A stretch of DNA of 5,058 nucleotides, from NCBI GenBank assembly GCA_003153875.1, contig PMBY01000415.1, positions 9,240 to 14,297 on the forward strand, given 5' to 3'. The DNA comes from Myxococcales bacterium (GTDB taxonomy: Bacteria > Myxococcota > Polyangia > Fen-1088). The position numbers and the translations under genes are program-made. Shown piece after piece: positions 1 to 5,058 of the stretch (positions are counted from its first letter, which is position 1; the number at the start of each line of letters is the position of its first letter). The notes beneath the pieces were generated by a model. That model was not told where the DNA came from, ran no database searches, and saw nothing but the letters and a program-made list of their open reading frames with translations.

Positions 1-8
1 GTGCTCAC
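1..8 (-). CDS. Possible start of next leftward gene (only 8 nt visible)
   Basis: On the minus strand the xseB stop codon TGA is part of a GTGA tetranucleotide, so a GTG start at positions 8-6 would overlap the stop by two bases, the classic translational-coupling arrangement. Only GTG AGC and two more bases are visible, so the product cannot be read. A weak purine run (GAGAAG) lies about 8 nt before the GTG. In many Proteobacteria xseB is followed by ispA (farnesyl diphosphate synthase) and then dxs, which makes a polyprenyl synthetase the best guess. That guess is context only. Confidence 0.35.
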
Positions 9-274
9 TCGTTGTCTTCTCGATCCGCTGGGGGTGCAAGGGGCGCGGTACGCAAGCCGTCACCTGTGGCCAAGAGGACTTCCACGCGTTTTTCCGCCTG
101 GTCGAGCAGCTGGGCGCCGCGGCCGCACAGGCGCATGCCTTCTTCGAAGCACCCCAGACCTTCTTCGAGAGGGAGGTTGCCCCCTTCCAGGCGCTCGACC
201 AGCACGCGCAGGCGCGCAAGGATCTCATCGAACTTGACGGGCTCGGTGTTTGGAGGGGTGGCGCTCGGGGCCAT
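5..274 (-). CDS. xseB: Exodeoxyribonuclease VII small subunit
   Basis: This is the small subunit of exonuclease VII, the cytoplasmic nuclease that degrades single-stranded DNA from either end. Several XseB chains bind one catalytic XseA. The protein has 89 residues from the ATG at 274, or 93 from the in-frame ATG at 286; both are normal for a family of about 60-90 residues. The signature is clear: KFDEILARLRVLVERLEGG, then NLPLEEGLGCFEEGMRLC, then QAEKRVEVLL, forming the two helices of the family. A Pro/Ala/Asp-rich tail follows and is likely disordered. I prefer ATG 274 because an extended -10 (TGCTAGAAT) overlaps ATG 286 and would place transcription start near 278. Neither ATG has a clear Shine-Dalgarno. 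xseA is not in the window. The stop overlaps a probable downstream GTG start. Confidence 0.93.
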   Translation of the reverse strand: MAPSATPPNTEPVKFDEILARLRVLVERLEGGNLPLEEGLGCFEEGMRLCGRGAQLLDQAEKRVEVLLATGDGLRTAPLAPPADREDNE

Positions 275-284
275 GAAGGTATTC

Positions 285-293
285 ATTCTAGCA
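285..293 (-). promoter_or_regulatory. Candidate extended -10 promoter of xseB
   Basis: The minus strand reads TGC-TAGAAT. TAGAAT matches the TATAAT consensus at 5 of 6 bases, and the TG one base upstream makes it an extended -10. No good -35 lies 16-18 nt upstream, which is tolerated for extended -10 promoters. The hexamer ends 10 nt before ATG 274, so the transcript would begin about 3-6 nt before that ATG. Assignment is by eye. Confidence 0.45.
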
Positions 294-335
294 AGTTGCG
301 CAGCGCTGGGCGTCTATTTCGGCTCGTTTGGCTGA

Positions 336-346
336 AGCCTGTCGGG
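336..346 (-). repeat. 11-bp inverted element, xseB-proximal copy
   Basis: On the minus strand this reads CCCGACAGGCT, identical to the plus-strand sequence at 541-551. It ends exactly 61 nt before the xseB ATG at 274 and 45 nt before the candidate -10. The other copy stands at the same two distances from the kinase gene. It would lie near -63 relative to the predicted transcription start, a usual place for an activator site. Confidence 0.55.
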
Positions 347-351
347 AAACT

Positions 352-375
352 CGGGCCGCCCGAAAGGCCGGCCCG
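352..375. other. GC-rich hairpin in divergent intergenic region
   Basis: Bases 352-360 (CGGGCCGCC) pair with 366-375 (GGC C GGCCCG). This gives nine G-C pairs with one bulged C at 369 and a CGAAA loop at 361-365. No T-run follows on either strand, so it is not a standard intrinsic terminator. It shares bases 369-375 with the next hairpin, so the two cannot form at once. Confidence 0.4.
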
Positions 376-389
376 CGGATCGCGGGTCG
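369..389. other. Second hairpin, mutually exclusive with the first
   Basis: CGGCCCGCG (369-377) pairs with CGCGGGTCG (381-389) across a three-base GAT loop. The nine pairs include one G-U, and the inner six (CCCGCG/CGCGGG) are perfect. No T-run follows. In a GC-rich background such stems arise by chance fairly often, so function is uncertain. Confidence 0.35.
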
Positions 390-450
390 CGTGGGCGTGG
401 GCGAGAGCGAGTTCGTGTGCGTTTTGCGGGAAGACGGACAGCGTGCCGCT

Positions 451-495
451 CACGCCAGTCGCCCACGCAAACCGCACCACGCTAGTCGCTCGCGC
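451..495 (+). repeat. Imperfect 18-bp direct repeat pair
   Basis: The sequences at 451-468 (CACGCCAGTCGCCCACGC) and 478-495 (CACGCTAGTCGCTCGCGC) agree at 15 of 18 bases and start 27 nt apart. A weaker third relative starts at 509 (CACGCTGGCCGC). Low sequence complexity could explain them, but they may be repeated protein sites. Confidence 0.35.
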
Positions 496-540
496 TACCG
501 CGACCACTCACGCTGGCCGCCTTGTGCTGCCTCGGAGTTA

Positions 541-551
541 CCCGACAGGCT
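541..551 (+). repeat. 11-bp inverted element, kinase-proximal copy
   Basis: CCCGACAGGCT, the exact reverse complement of 336-346. It ends 61 nt before the kinase ATG at 613 and 45 nt before the candidate -10 at 597-602, the same distances as the other copy relative to xseB. The 45 bp between element and -10 are not similar on the two sides, so this does not look like a simple duplication of a whole promoter. Confidence 0.55.
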
Positions 552-593
552 CCACTTGCCAACCTTCAAGAATCAGTACTCATCTCCCGCCGG

Positions 594-602
594 TGCTATC
601 GT
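594..602 (+). promoter_or_regulatory. Candidate extended -10 promoter of the kinase gene
   Basis: TGC-TATCGT: TATCGT matches TATAAT at 4 of 6 bases, including the key T, A and last T, and carries the extended TG. It ends 10 nt before ATG 613, exactly as the xseB promoter does before its ATG. An alternative is TTGCCA at 556-561 with a poor -10 near 577-583, which would give a leader of about 20 nt. Confidence 0.35.
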
Positions 603-612
603 GGATGCCAGC

Positions 613-2133
613 ATGACCAACCAGGGCGTCGCGCAACCCGACAGCAAGCGCCGGAGCCGGTTCGGCCTGCGCGCCCAGATCTTGCTCGGCCTGGCCGCGG
701 TTACACTCATCGCGATCCTGACCACCGGGTTTCTCGCCCTGTGGGCCGCGGGCAACACTTTGCGTGCTCATCGAGAGACCGAGGCTGTGACCTTGGCATC
801 AGCCGCGGCCAGGATGGTGTCGGCGCTTGTGGATCGCCAGAGCGAGATGACCTCGCCCGAAAGTCGAGAGCAGATCCGGGCGGCGTTGTCTTCGCTGTCA
901 GAACGATCAGGGGGAATCGGGTTTTCCGTGCTGTCCGCCGGGCACGGTGTGATCGCGGCCTGGCCGCCGCGCTCGGCCCACGACGTGGATCCGCCCATCG
1001 CCAACAGCGTGGTGGCTGGGATCCCACCGGTGCAGCAGTACCGCAATTCCCCGGGGCACGGCGCCACGCAGTTGTTGGCGTATGCAGGAATCGAGGTCAA
1101 GGGACGAGTCGTGGGCGCGGCCCGCGTGGTGCTGGACGCGCCCGCGCCCGTGCACGCGGTGCTGCGGCGCTCGGGCTGGCTGCTCTTGGGCCTGGTCTGC
1201 GCCGATGCGCTCCTGGTCCTGGCCTTGGGCTACTTTGTGTTGACCCAGATGGTGGTTCGGCCGCTGCGCCAGATGGAGCGAGCCACCGCGCAGGTTGGCG
1301 TGGGCGATTGGGACCAGCACATCGAGCTGTCTGGCCCGTCTGAGCTTCGCGCGTTGGCGCGCGCCTTTAACCAGATGACCTCGTCGCTGGCCACCCAGCG
1401 CGAGCAGCTGATTCGTTCGGAGAAGCTCGCGTCGGTCGGGCAGCTGGCAGCGGGTGTGGCGCACGAGATCGGCAATCCCTTGGCTGCTATCTTGGGCTAC
1501 GTCGACATTCTGCGCGCCGATGCGGCGGGCGCGGGGCGGTTGCCGGATGAGGAACGGCGGGATGCCCTCGACCGGGTTAAGGCCGAAACCCAGCGGATCA
1601 ATCGCATCATACGCGACTTGCTCGAGTATTCGCGCCCCAGCCACGAGGAGCCGTCGCTCATCGATCCCATTCTCGTGGTGCGCTCGGCGCAGGCGCTGCT
1701 GGCTCCTCAGGCGCGTTTTCGAGAAGTGCGCATCGCGGTCACACCCGACGGAGCGGCTTGGCCCAAGGTCATGGTCTCACAGGGACGCATCACCCAAGTG
1801 CTGGTCAATCTTCTGCTCAACGCGGCCGATGCGATGGGCGGCAAGGGCCAGGTGGCGGTTACCTGCGAGAGCGCGGGTGGGCGGGTGCGCATGAGCGTCA
1901 GCGACGAGGGACCGGGCATCGAGCGCGAACTTCGTCGCAAGGTCTTCGATCCCTTCTTCACCACCAAGCCCCCCGGCCAGGGCACCGGGCTGGGGCTTTC
2001 CATCTCGCGATCGATCGTGGAAAGCTACGGCGGCACGCTTGAGCTGGATTCGGAGGCGGTGGGTGGCGCCAGATTTGTCATCGACTTGCCGGCGGCCCTC
2101 AGTTCATCCGGCACTCAAGAACCAGCACCGTGA
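613..2133 (+). CDS. Membrane sensor histidine kinase (HAMP-HisKA-HATPase_c)
   Basis: This 506-residue inner-membrane kinase autophosphorylates on histidine and passes phosphate to a response regulator, which is not in the window. In order: a basic N-terminus; membrane segment 1 (about 22-45); an extracytoplasmic sensor region of about 140 residues (50-187) that I cannot assign to a family; membrane segment 2 (about 188-214); HAMP (about 214-266); HisKA with GVAHEIGNP, phospho-His at 284; and an ATPase domain. The ATPase has N-box Asn399/Asn403, DEGPG at 431-435, FDPFF at 445-449 and GTGLGLS at 457-463. All catalytic motifs are intact, and the H-box resembles NtrB/AtoS/ZraS kinases. I chose ATG 613; GTG 601 is possible. 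The frame is open back to 328, but that part does not look coding. The last 13 residues follow the normal domain end (IDLP) and run into the opposing phosphatase gene. Confidence 0.92.
   Translation: MTNQGVAQPDSKRRSRFGLRAQILLGLAAVTLIAILTTGFLALWAAGNTLRAHRETEAVTLASAAARMVSALVDRQSEMTSPESREQIRAALSSLSERSGGIGFSVLSAGHGVIAAWPPRSAHDVDPPIANSVVAGIPPVQQYRNSPGHGATQLLAYAGIEVKGRVVGAARVVLDAPAPVHAVLRRSGWLLLGLVCADALLVLALGYFVLTQMVVRPLRQMERATAQVGVGDWDQHIELSGPSELRALARAFNQMTSSLATQREQLIRSEKLASVGQLAAGVAHEIGNPLAAILGYVDILRADAAGAGRLPDEERRDALDRVKAETQRINRIIRDLLEYSRPSHEEPSLIDPILVVRSAQALLAPQARFREVRIAVTPDGAAWPKVMVSQGRITQVLVNLLLNAADAMGGKGQVAVTCESAGGRVRMSVSDEGPGIERELRRKVFDPFFTTKPPGQGTGLGLSISRSIVESYGGTLELDSEAVGGARFVIDLPAALSSSGTQEPAP
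2099..2133. other. 35-bp tail-to-tail overlap of kinase and phosphatase genes
   Basis: The kinase stop TGA is at 2131-2133 and the phosphatase stop is TCA at 2099-2101 on the plus strand. On the phosphatase strand the overlap encodes the end of the conserved final strand (TVLVLE) and its short tail. On the kinase strand it encodes only the non-conserved tail. No terminator hairpin is visible between the genes. Confidence 0.9.
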
Positions 2134-2863
2134 TGTTGTCGCTGCCGCCGGCGTGGTTGGCCGCGGCCACCAGCTTATGCGCGGCCTCGTCCAGATCCAC
2201 GCCCACCTTGAGCAGGTCGCGCATGGTCGGAGGTTCCACCATGCCCGACAGCCCATCCGAGCACAGCAGGAAGATGTCGCCGTCCTTGACGTCAGCGGCC
2301 GAGATGTCGACCTGGACTGTGTCTTTCATGCCCAGTGCACGCGTGATCACGTTTCGGTGCGGGAATTTCTTCTGCTCCTCCTCCGTCATGCCCGGCCGGG
2401 CGTCCTTGTAGTCCTCGAGCAGCGAATGATCGCGCGTCATCTGTTCCACCACGCCGTCGCGCACTCGATAGCAGCGCGAATCCCCGACGTGGGCGATGTA
2501 GAACTTGTCTTCGCAGATCTGACCGATGACCACAGTCGTGCCCATGCCGGTCATGCGCACGTCACGGGTGGCGGCTTCGTGGATCTTTCTGTTGGCCTGC
2601 TTGATGGCCACCACCAAGCGGTTCTCCAGGAACGACAGCGCCCGGTCCATTTTGTAGGGCCAGGTGGCGTCATCATCTTTGGAACGGGCGAAGAACTCGC
2701 GGATAGCGTCGGCGGCCATCTTTGAAGCCACTTCGCCGCTGGCGTGGCCCCCCATTCCGTCCGCGACCAAGAAGAGCTGCTCATCCTCGATGAGGCAGAA
2801 GTAGTCTTCGTTGTGGTTGCGTTTCAGCCCGGGATCGGTCTTGGCAGCATAGCGGATGTGCAT
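2099..2863 (-). CDS. PP2C-family Ser/Thr protein phosphatase (PrpC/Stp1 type)
   Basis: This soluble, 254-residue metal-dependent phosphatase would remove phosphate from Ser/Thr on proteins, normally opposing Hanks-type kinases. The full catalytic set is present: RNHNED at 15-20, DGMGGH at 35-40, GMGTT at 106-110, HVGDSR at 125-130, CSDGL at 201-205 and GGSDNIT at 239-245. Asp35, Asp203 and Asp242 are the expected metal ligands. The length matches stand-alone bacterial PrpC/Stp proteins, with no membrane segment or extra domain. The start is ATG 2863, where the family homology begins ([12 protein letters not shown]). The frame stays open upstream to 3043, but that part crosses the promoter region and the cinA start and has no family similarity. 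No clear Shine-Dalgarno is seen. The gene is divergent from cinA and convergent with the kinase. No Ser/Thr kinase is visible, so its substrate is unknown. Confidence 0.94.
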   Translation of the reverse strand: MHIRYAAKTDPGLKRNHNEDYFCLIEDEQLFLVADGMGGHASGEVASKMAADAIREFFARSKDDDATWPYKMDRALSFLENRLVVAIKQANRKIHEAATRDVRMTGMGTTVVIGQICEDKFYIAHVGDSRCYRVRDGVVEQMTRDHSLLEDYKDARPGMTEEEQKKFPHRNVITRALGMKDTVQVDISAADVKDGDIFLLCSDGLSGMVEPPTMRDLLKVGVDLDEAAHKLVAAANHAGGSDNITVLVLECRMN

Positions 2864-2876
2864 AGTCAGCCGGTAC

Positions 2877-2905
2877 AGTTGAGCGTTGTCCGTCGCTCCT
2901 GTCAA
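2877..2905 (-). promoter_or_regulatory. Candidate sigma70-type promoter of the PP2C gene
   Basis: The minus strand has a perfect -35 TTGACA (2905-2900), a 17-nt spacer and TCAACT (2882-2877), a weak -10 matching at 3 of 6 bases. Transcription would start about 7 nt before ATG 2863, giving a very short leader. The -35 is convincing; the -10 is not. Confidence 0.45.
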
Positions 2906-2946
2906 CCTCGGAGCGCGGTCATCCTGACGAGAAGCGTTTTCCGTTG

Positions 2947-2975
2947 TTGACGGTCCGTCGTCTCGTGGATAAGGT
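2947..2975 (+). promoter_or_regulatory. Candidate sigma70-type promoter of cinA-recA
   Basis: TTGACG (2947-2952) matches the -35 consensus at 5 of 6 bases. A 17-nt spacer leads to TAAGGT (2970-2975), which keeps the critical T, A and final T of the -10. Predicted transcription start is about 2982, within a few nt of ATG 2985. The spacer holds a short inverted repeat, GACGG-T-CCGTC (2949-2959). Confidence 0.55.
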
Positions 2976-2992
2976 ACTGAACGAATGTCTAT
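2976..2992 (+). promoter_or_regulatory. Candidate LexA/SOS operator at cinA-recA start
   Basis: ACTGAACGAATGTCTAT fits the reverse complement of the Myxococcus LexA box as I recall it (CTRHAMRYBYGTTCAGS) at 14 of 17 positions, including the whole CTGAAC half-site. It begins one base after the -10 and covers both the predicted transcription start and the ATG, the ideal place for a repressor. It is upstream of recA, the hallmark SOS gene. The consensus is from memory and is degenerate, so this is a prediction. Confidence 0.45.
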
Positions 2993-4382
2993 CCCTCCGC
3001 GGGGCAAGGGGCGCAGGGCTGCCGCCCACAAACCTGCAAGCAAACACTCTGCACCCGCAAGACCAGCAGCCGCCCATTCCCCCGACGCTCAGGCGTCGGC
3101 GCCATCCCTCGTGGAGCCTCACACCGCGGCCATCTTGGCCATAGGGGACGAGGTCCTGCGCGGCGAGATCCGCAACACCAATGCGACCTTCCTTTCCGAA
3201 CGCCTGTTCGATGCGGGCTTGGAGGTTTGCGAGCAGCGGGTTGTGGCTGACCAGGCCGCAGCCATGCGGCGTGCTTTGCAAGAACTGGCGCAGCGCGCGG
3301 CGGTTGTGGTGGTGACTGGGGGACTGGGTCCAACCGAGGACGATCGCACAGTGGATGTGGTGGCTGACCTGTTGGGGGTCGAGGCGGAGCCGCACAGCGC
3401 TTCGCTGGAGGCGATGAAGAAGCGCTTTGCCGCGCATGGATTCGAGCTGACGCCCAACAACCTGCGCCAGGTGCGCGTGCCCCGCGGCGCCGAGGCGCTG
3501 CCCAACGAGGCAGGAATCGCGCCCGGATTCTTGGTTCGCATGGCGGGCCATGCGGTCTACTTTCTTCCCGGCATCCCGCGGGAGATGGAGCGGATTTATC
3601 TCGACCATGTGGCGCCCAGGCTGCGGGCCCACATGGCTGCGCAGGGAGTGCCTGCTGCGGCTGTTCGCACCTGGCACGTCTACGGCATGGGCGAATCGCA
3701 CATCGATCATCGTTTGGCCAAGCTGCTGGAGAACATCCCCCGCGCGACCCTGCACTTTCGCACCGACGCGCCCGAGAACCACGTCAAGGTGGTGATCCGT
3801 GGGCCTGACGCGGGCAAGAACCAGGAGCTGCTGGAGCAAGTGGATCGTGACTTGCGCAAACGCATTGGCCCCGGGATCTACGGCGTAGACGGCGAAACCT
3901 TTCCGATGGTTGTGGGCCAAAGCTTGCGCGCAGCCGGAACCACCCTTGCTCTGGCCGAGTCGTGTACCGGCGGTGAGGCCGGACAGATGATCACGGTCGA
4001 ACCCGGCGCCAGCGACTTCTTCCTGGGCAGCGTGGTGGCCTACTCCAACGACGTCAAGGTCAATGTCCTGGGCGTGAAAGCCGCCACCATCGCCGAGTCC
4101 GGGGCGGTCAGCGAACCCTGTGCCAAGGAGATGGCCGAAGGGGCAAGGCGCGTGACCGGCGCCGCCATTGCGGTGTCCATCACCGGCGTCGCAGGTCCTG
4201 CGAAAGAGCGCGACCCATCCGCCTTGGGCGTGAGCGACAAGCCGGTGGGCACGGTGTGCTTTGCCCTGGCCGGCGCCAAGTCCACCAAGGCTGTCAGCAA
4301 ACTTTTCAGCGGCGACCGCGAGCGCATTCGGCGGGCAGCGGCCTATTTCGCTCTCGATCTCGCACGCCGCCACTCTCAGTGA
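2985..4382 (+). CDS. cinA: CinA: ADP-ribose pyrophosphatase/NMN deamidase
   Basis: This cytoplasmic two-domain protein of the pyridine-nucleotide salvage pathway has 465 residues. Its N-terminal MoaB/MogA-like (COG1058) domain hydrolyses ADP-ribose, and its C-terminal PncC domain deamidates nicotinamide mononucleotide. The first domain (about 47-215) shows [14 protein letters not shown] at 49-62, [11 protein letters not shown] at 64-74, [12 protein letters not shown] at 111-122 and FLPGIPREM at 193-201. A linker domain follows to about 300. The second (about 303-465) has AESCTGG at 324-330, VVAYSNDVK at 350-358, SITGVAGP at 398-405 and KPVGTV at 419-424. The family is usually about 410-430 residues; the excess is a 46-residue Ala/Pro/Lys-rich leader and an insertion near residue 406. 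ATG 2985 is chosen; GTG 3111, just before the domain, is the alternative. An AAGG at 2971-2974 is the only possible ribosome site and overlaps the -10. The recA gene follows closely, an arrangement known from Streptococcus. Confidence 0.95.
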   Translation: MSIPPRGKGRRAAAHKPASKHSAPARPAAAHSPDAQASAPSLVEPHTAAILAIGDEVLRGEIRNTNATFLSERLFDAGLEVCEQRVVADQAAAMRRALQELAQRAAVVVVTGGLGPTEDDRTVDVVADLLGVEAEPHSASLEAMKKRFAAHGFELTPNNLRQVRVPRGAEALPNEAGIAPGFLVRMAGHAVYFLPGIPREMERIYLDHVAPRLRAHMAAQGVPAAAVRTWHVYGMGESHIDHRLAKLLENIPRATLHFRTDAPENHVKVVIRGPDAGKNQELLEQVDRDLRKRIGPGIYGVDGETFPMVVGQSLRAAGTTLALAESCTGGEAGQMITVEPGASDFFLGSVVAYSNDVKVNVLGVKAATIAESGAVSEPCAKEMAEGARRVTGAAIAVSITGVAGPAKERDPSALGVSDKPVGTVCFALAGAKSTKAVSKLFSGDRERIRRAAAYFALDLARRHSQ

Positions 4383-4385
4383 TGC

Positions 4386-4390
4386 AGGAG
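4386..4390 (+). promoter_or_regulatory. Shine-Dalgarno of recA
   Basis: AGGAG lies six nt before ATG 4397 and decides that start over the in-frame ATG at 4382. The 4382 ATG overlaps the cinA stop (TGATG) and has no ribosome site in front of it. This is the only strong Shine-Dalgarno seen at a gene start in the window. Confidence 0.8.
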
Positions 4391-4396
4391 ACTCGT

Positions 4397-5058
4397 ATGG
4401 TTTCGCCCGAAAGAAAAGACGAACACAGCAAGCCCGAATCCGCCAAGCCTGCGCCGACGGCGCGTGAACGGGATCCAGCCCGCGACAAAGCCATCGAGTT
4501 GGCCGTGTCCACTATCGAGAAGCAATTCGGCAAGGGCAGCATCATGCGCCTAGGCGATGAGATCCCCGCGCCCGAGGTGCGCGTCGTACCGACCGGCTCG
4601 CTCGGGCTGGACATCGCCCTCGGGGTCGGCGGGCTGCCACGCGGCCGGGTGGTCGAGATCTACGGTCCCGAGTCATCCGGCAAGACCACGCTGGCTTTGC
4701 ACGTGGTGGCGCAGGCGCAGAAGCTAGGCGGCATCTGCGCGTTCGTCGACGCAGAACATGCGCTGGACGTCTCCTACGCGCGCCGCCTGGGCGTGCGCAC
4801 CGACGACCTCCTGGTGTCGCAGCCGGATTGCGGCGAGCAGGCGCTCGATATTACCGAGATGCTGGTCCGCTCCGGGGCGGTCGACGTGGTGGTGGTGGAT
4901 TCAGTCGCGGCGCTGACCCCACGCGCGGAGCTGGAAGGCGAGATGGGCGATTCGCACATGGGGCTGCAGGCGCGCCTGATGAGTCAGGCCCTGCGCAAGC
5001 TGACCGGCACCATCTCCAAGTCGCACACCCTTGTGATTTTCATAAACCAGATTCGCAT
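4397..5058 (+). CDS. recA: RecA recombinase (3' end beyond window)
   Basis: RecA forms ATP-dependent filaments on single-stranded DNA, drives homologous strand exchange and triggers LexA self-cleavage in the SOS response. The visible 220 residues contain the N-terminal helix ([15 protein letters not shown], 40-54), Walker [10 protein letters not shown] (90-98, Lys96), FVDAEHALD with the catalytic Glu120, QPDCGEQAL (142-150), Walker B VVVVD (164-168), loop L1 GEMGDSHMG (181-189) and INQIR (216-220), where the window ends just before L2. Residues align to E. coli RecA at a constant offset of +24 (Lys72, Glu96 and Gln194 correspond to Lys96, Glu120 and Gln218), so there is a charged, Pro-rich N-terminal extension of about 24 residues. 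Cys145 stands where E. coli has Thr. The start follows AGGAG. The gene lies 14 nt after the cinA stop, so co-transcription is very likely, with an additional recA promoter inside cinA not excluded. Confidence 0.97.
   Translation, partial: MVSPERKDEHSKPESAKPAPTARERDPARDKAIELAVSTIEKQFGKGSIMRLGDEIPAPEVRVVPTGSLGLDIALGVGGLPRGRVVEIYGPESSGKTTLALHVVAQAQKLGGICAFVDAEHALDVSYARRLGVRTDDLLVSQPDCGEQALDITEMLVRSGAVDVVVVDSVAALTPRAELEGEMGDSHMGLQARLMSQALRKLTGTISKSHTLVIFINQIR

Larger units (their letters stand above)
275..612. other. Divergent intergenic region with no convincing gene
   Basis: This stretch separates leftward xseB from the rightward kinase. Open frames cross it on both strands, but their translations are rich in Arg, His, Pro and Ser and resemble no family I know, and none has a ribosome site. 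It contains candidate promoters for both flanking genes, an 11-bp inverted element (336-346 and 541-551), two overlapping GC-rich hairpins (352-389), four hexamers of the GCGWGN type (389-412) and imperfect 18-bp direct repeats (451-468 and 478-495). A small RNA or long-range regulator binding is possible but unproven. Confidence 0.6.

Noticed and set aside
352..389. Intrinsic terminators at the intergenic hairpins
   Set aside because: No T-run follows the stems on either strand, and there is no gene ending nearby that would need one.
336..551. MITE or insertion-sequence remnant bounded by the 11-bp inverted repeats
   Set aside because: Flanking bases show no target-site duplication (left flank ends in CTGA, right begins CCAC), no transposase is present, and the equal spacing to both ATGs fits regulatory sites better.
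328..612. N-terminal extension of the kinase frame back to ATG 328 (95 more residues)
   Set aside because: The translation is Arg/His/Pro-rich and non-family, a basic tail and membrane segment 1 follow ATG 613 directly, and the region contains inverted elements and hairpins typical of non-coding DNA.
2039..2725. 228-residue plus-strand open frame opposite the PP2C gene
   Set aside because: It is antisense to conserved catalytic motifs, is His/Val-rich, and has no ribosome site or family similarity.
2979..2990. Cheng-type SOS box (GAAC-N4-GTTC) at the cinA start
   Set aside because: GAACGAATGTCT has only a half-match in the second arm (GTCT instead of GTTC); the Myxococcus-type pattern fits better, so it is reported only in that form.
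2864..3043. Upstream extension of the PP2C frame to a 314-residue protein
   Set aside because: Family homology starts at ATG 2863, and the extension would run through both divergent promoters and the cinA start.
2919..4373. 484-residue minus-strand open frame opposite cinA
   Set aside because: It is a His/Arg/Gly-rich antisense frame of a strongly conserved gene, common in GC-rich DNA, with no family similarity.

Overview
The window is GC-rich bacterial chromosome carrying housekeeping and signalling genes. The gene set (xseB, an NtrB/ZraS-like sensor kinase, a PrpC/Stp1-type PP2C phosphatase, cinA, recA), the high GC and a sequence resembling the Myxococcus LexA box suggest a Myxococcota or former deltaproteobacterial organism. 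That assignment is an inference, not proven from sequence. I see no mobile element, CRISPR array, tRNA or rRNA.

Layout: (1) 1-274, minus strand: exonuclease VII small subunit, with a probable overlapping next gene whose GTG start lies at positions 8-6. (2) 275-612: a 338-bp divergent intergenic region with no convincing gene. It holds two candidate promoters, an 11-bp inverted element placed exactly 61 nt upstream of both flanking ATGs, strong hairpins and short imperfect repeats. (3) 613-2133, plus: a complete membrane histidine kinase. (4) 2099-2863, minus: a complete PP2C Ser/Thr phosphatase that overlaps the kinase tail-to-tail by 35 bp. (5) 2864-2984: a divergent promoter region with a TTGACA-type -35 on each strand and a candidate LexA operator at the cinA start. 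(6) 2985-4382, plus: full-length two-domain CinA. (7) 4397 to the window end, plus: RecA, cut off at codon 220 just before loop L2.

Functional picture: cinA and recA look like one operon (15 nt between the cinA stop codon's first base-to-last span and the recA start region, strong AGGAG before recA). It has a sigma70-like promoter whose start point is covered by an SOS-box-like sequence, so DNA damage could induce recA together with the NMN deamidase/pyrophosphatase CinA. XseB belongs to a separate leftward unit with DNA-repair function. The kinase and phosphatase are convergent neighbours; nothing in the sequence shows that they share a pathway.

The less ordinary content is regulatory. The promoter-proximal genes xseB, the kinase and cinA each have a TANNNT -10-like hexamer ending 9-10 nt before the ATG and no clear Shine-Dalgarno, which suggests leaderless or near-leaderless mRNAs. 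The internal gene recA has a textbook Shine-Dalgarno. No wholly new biological system is visible.
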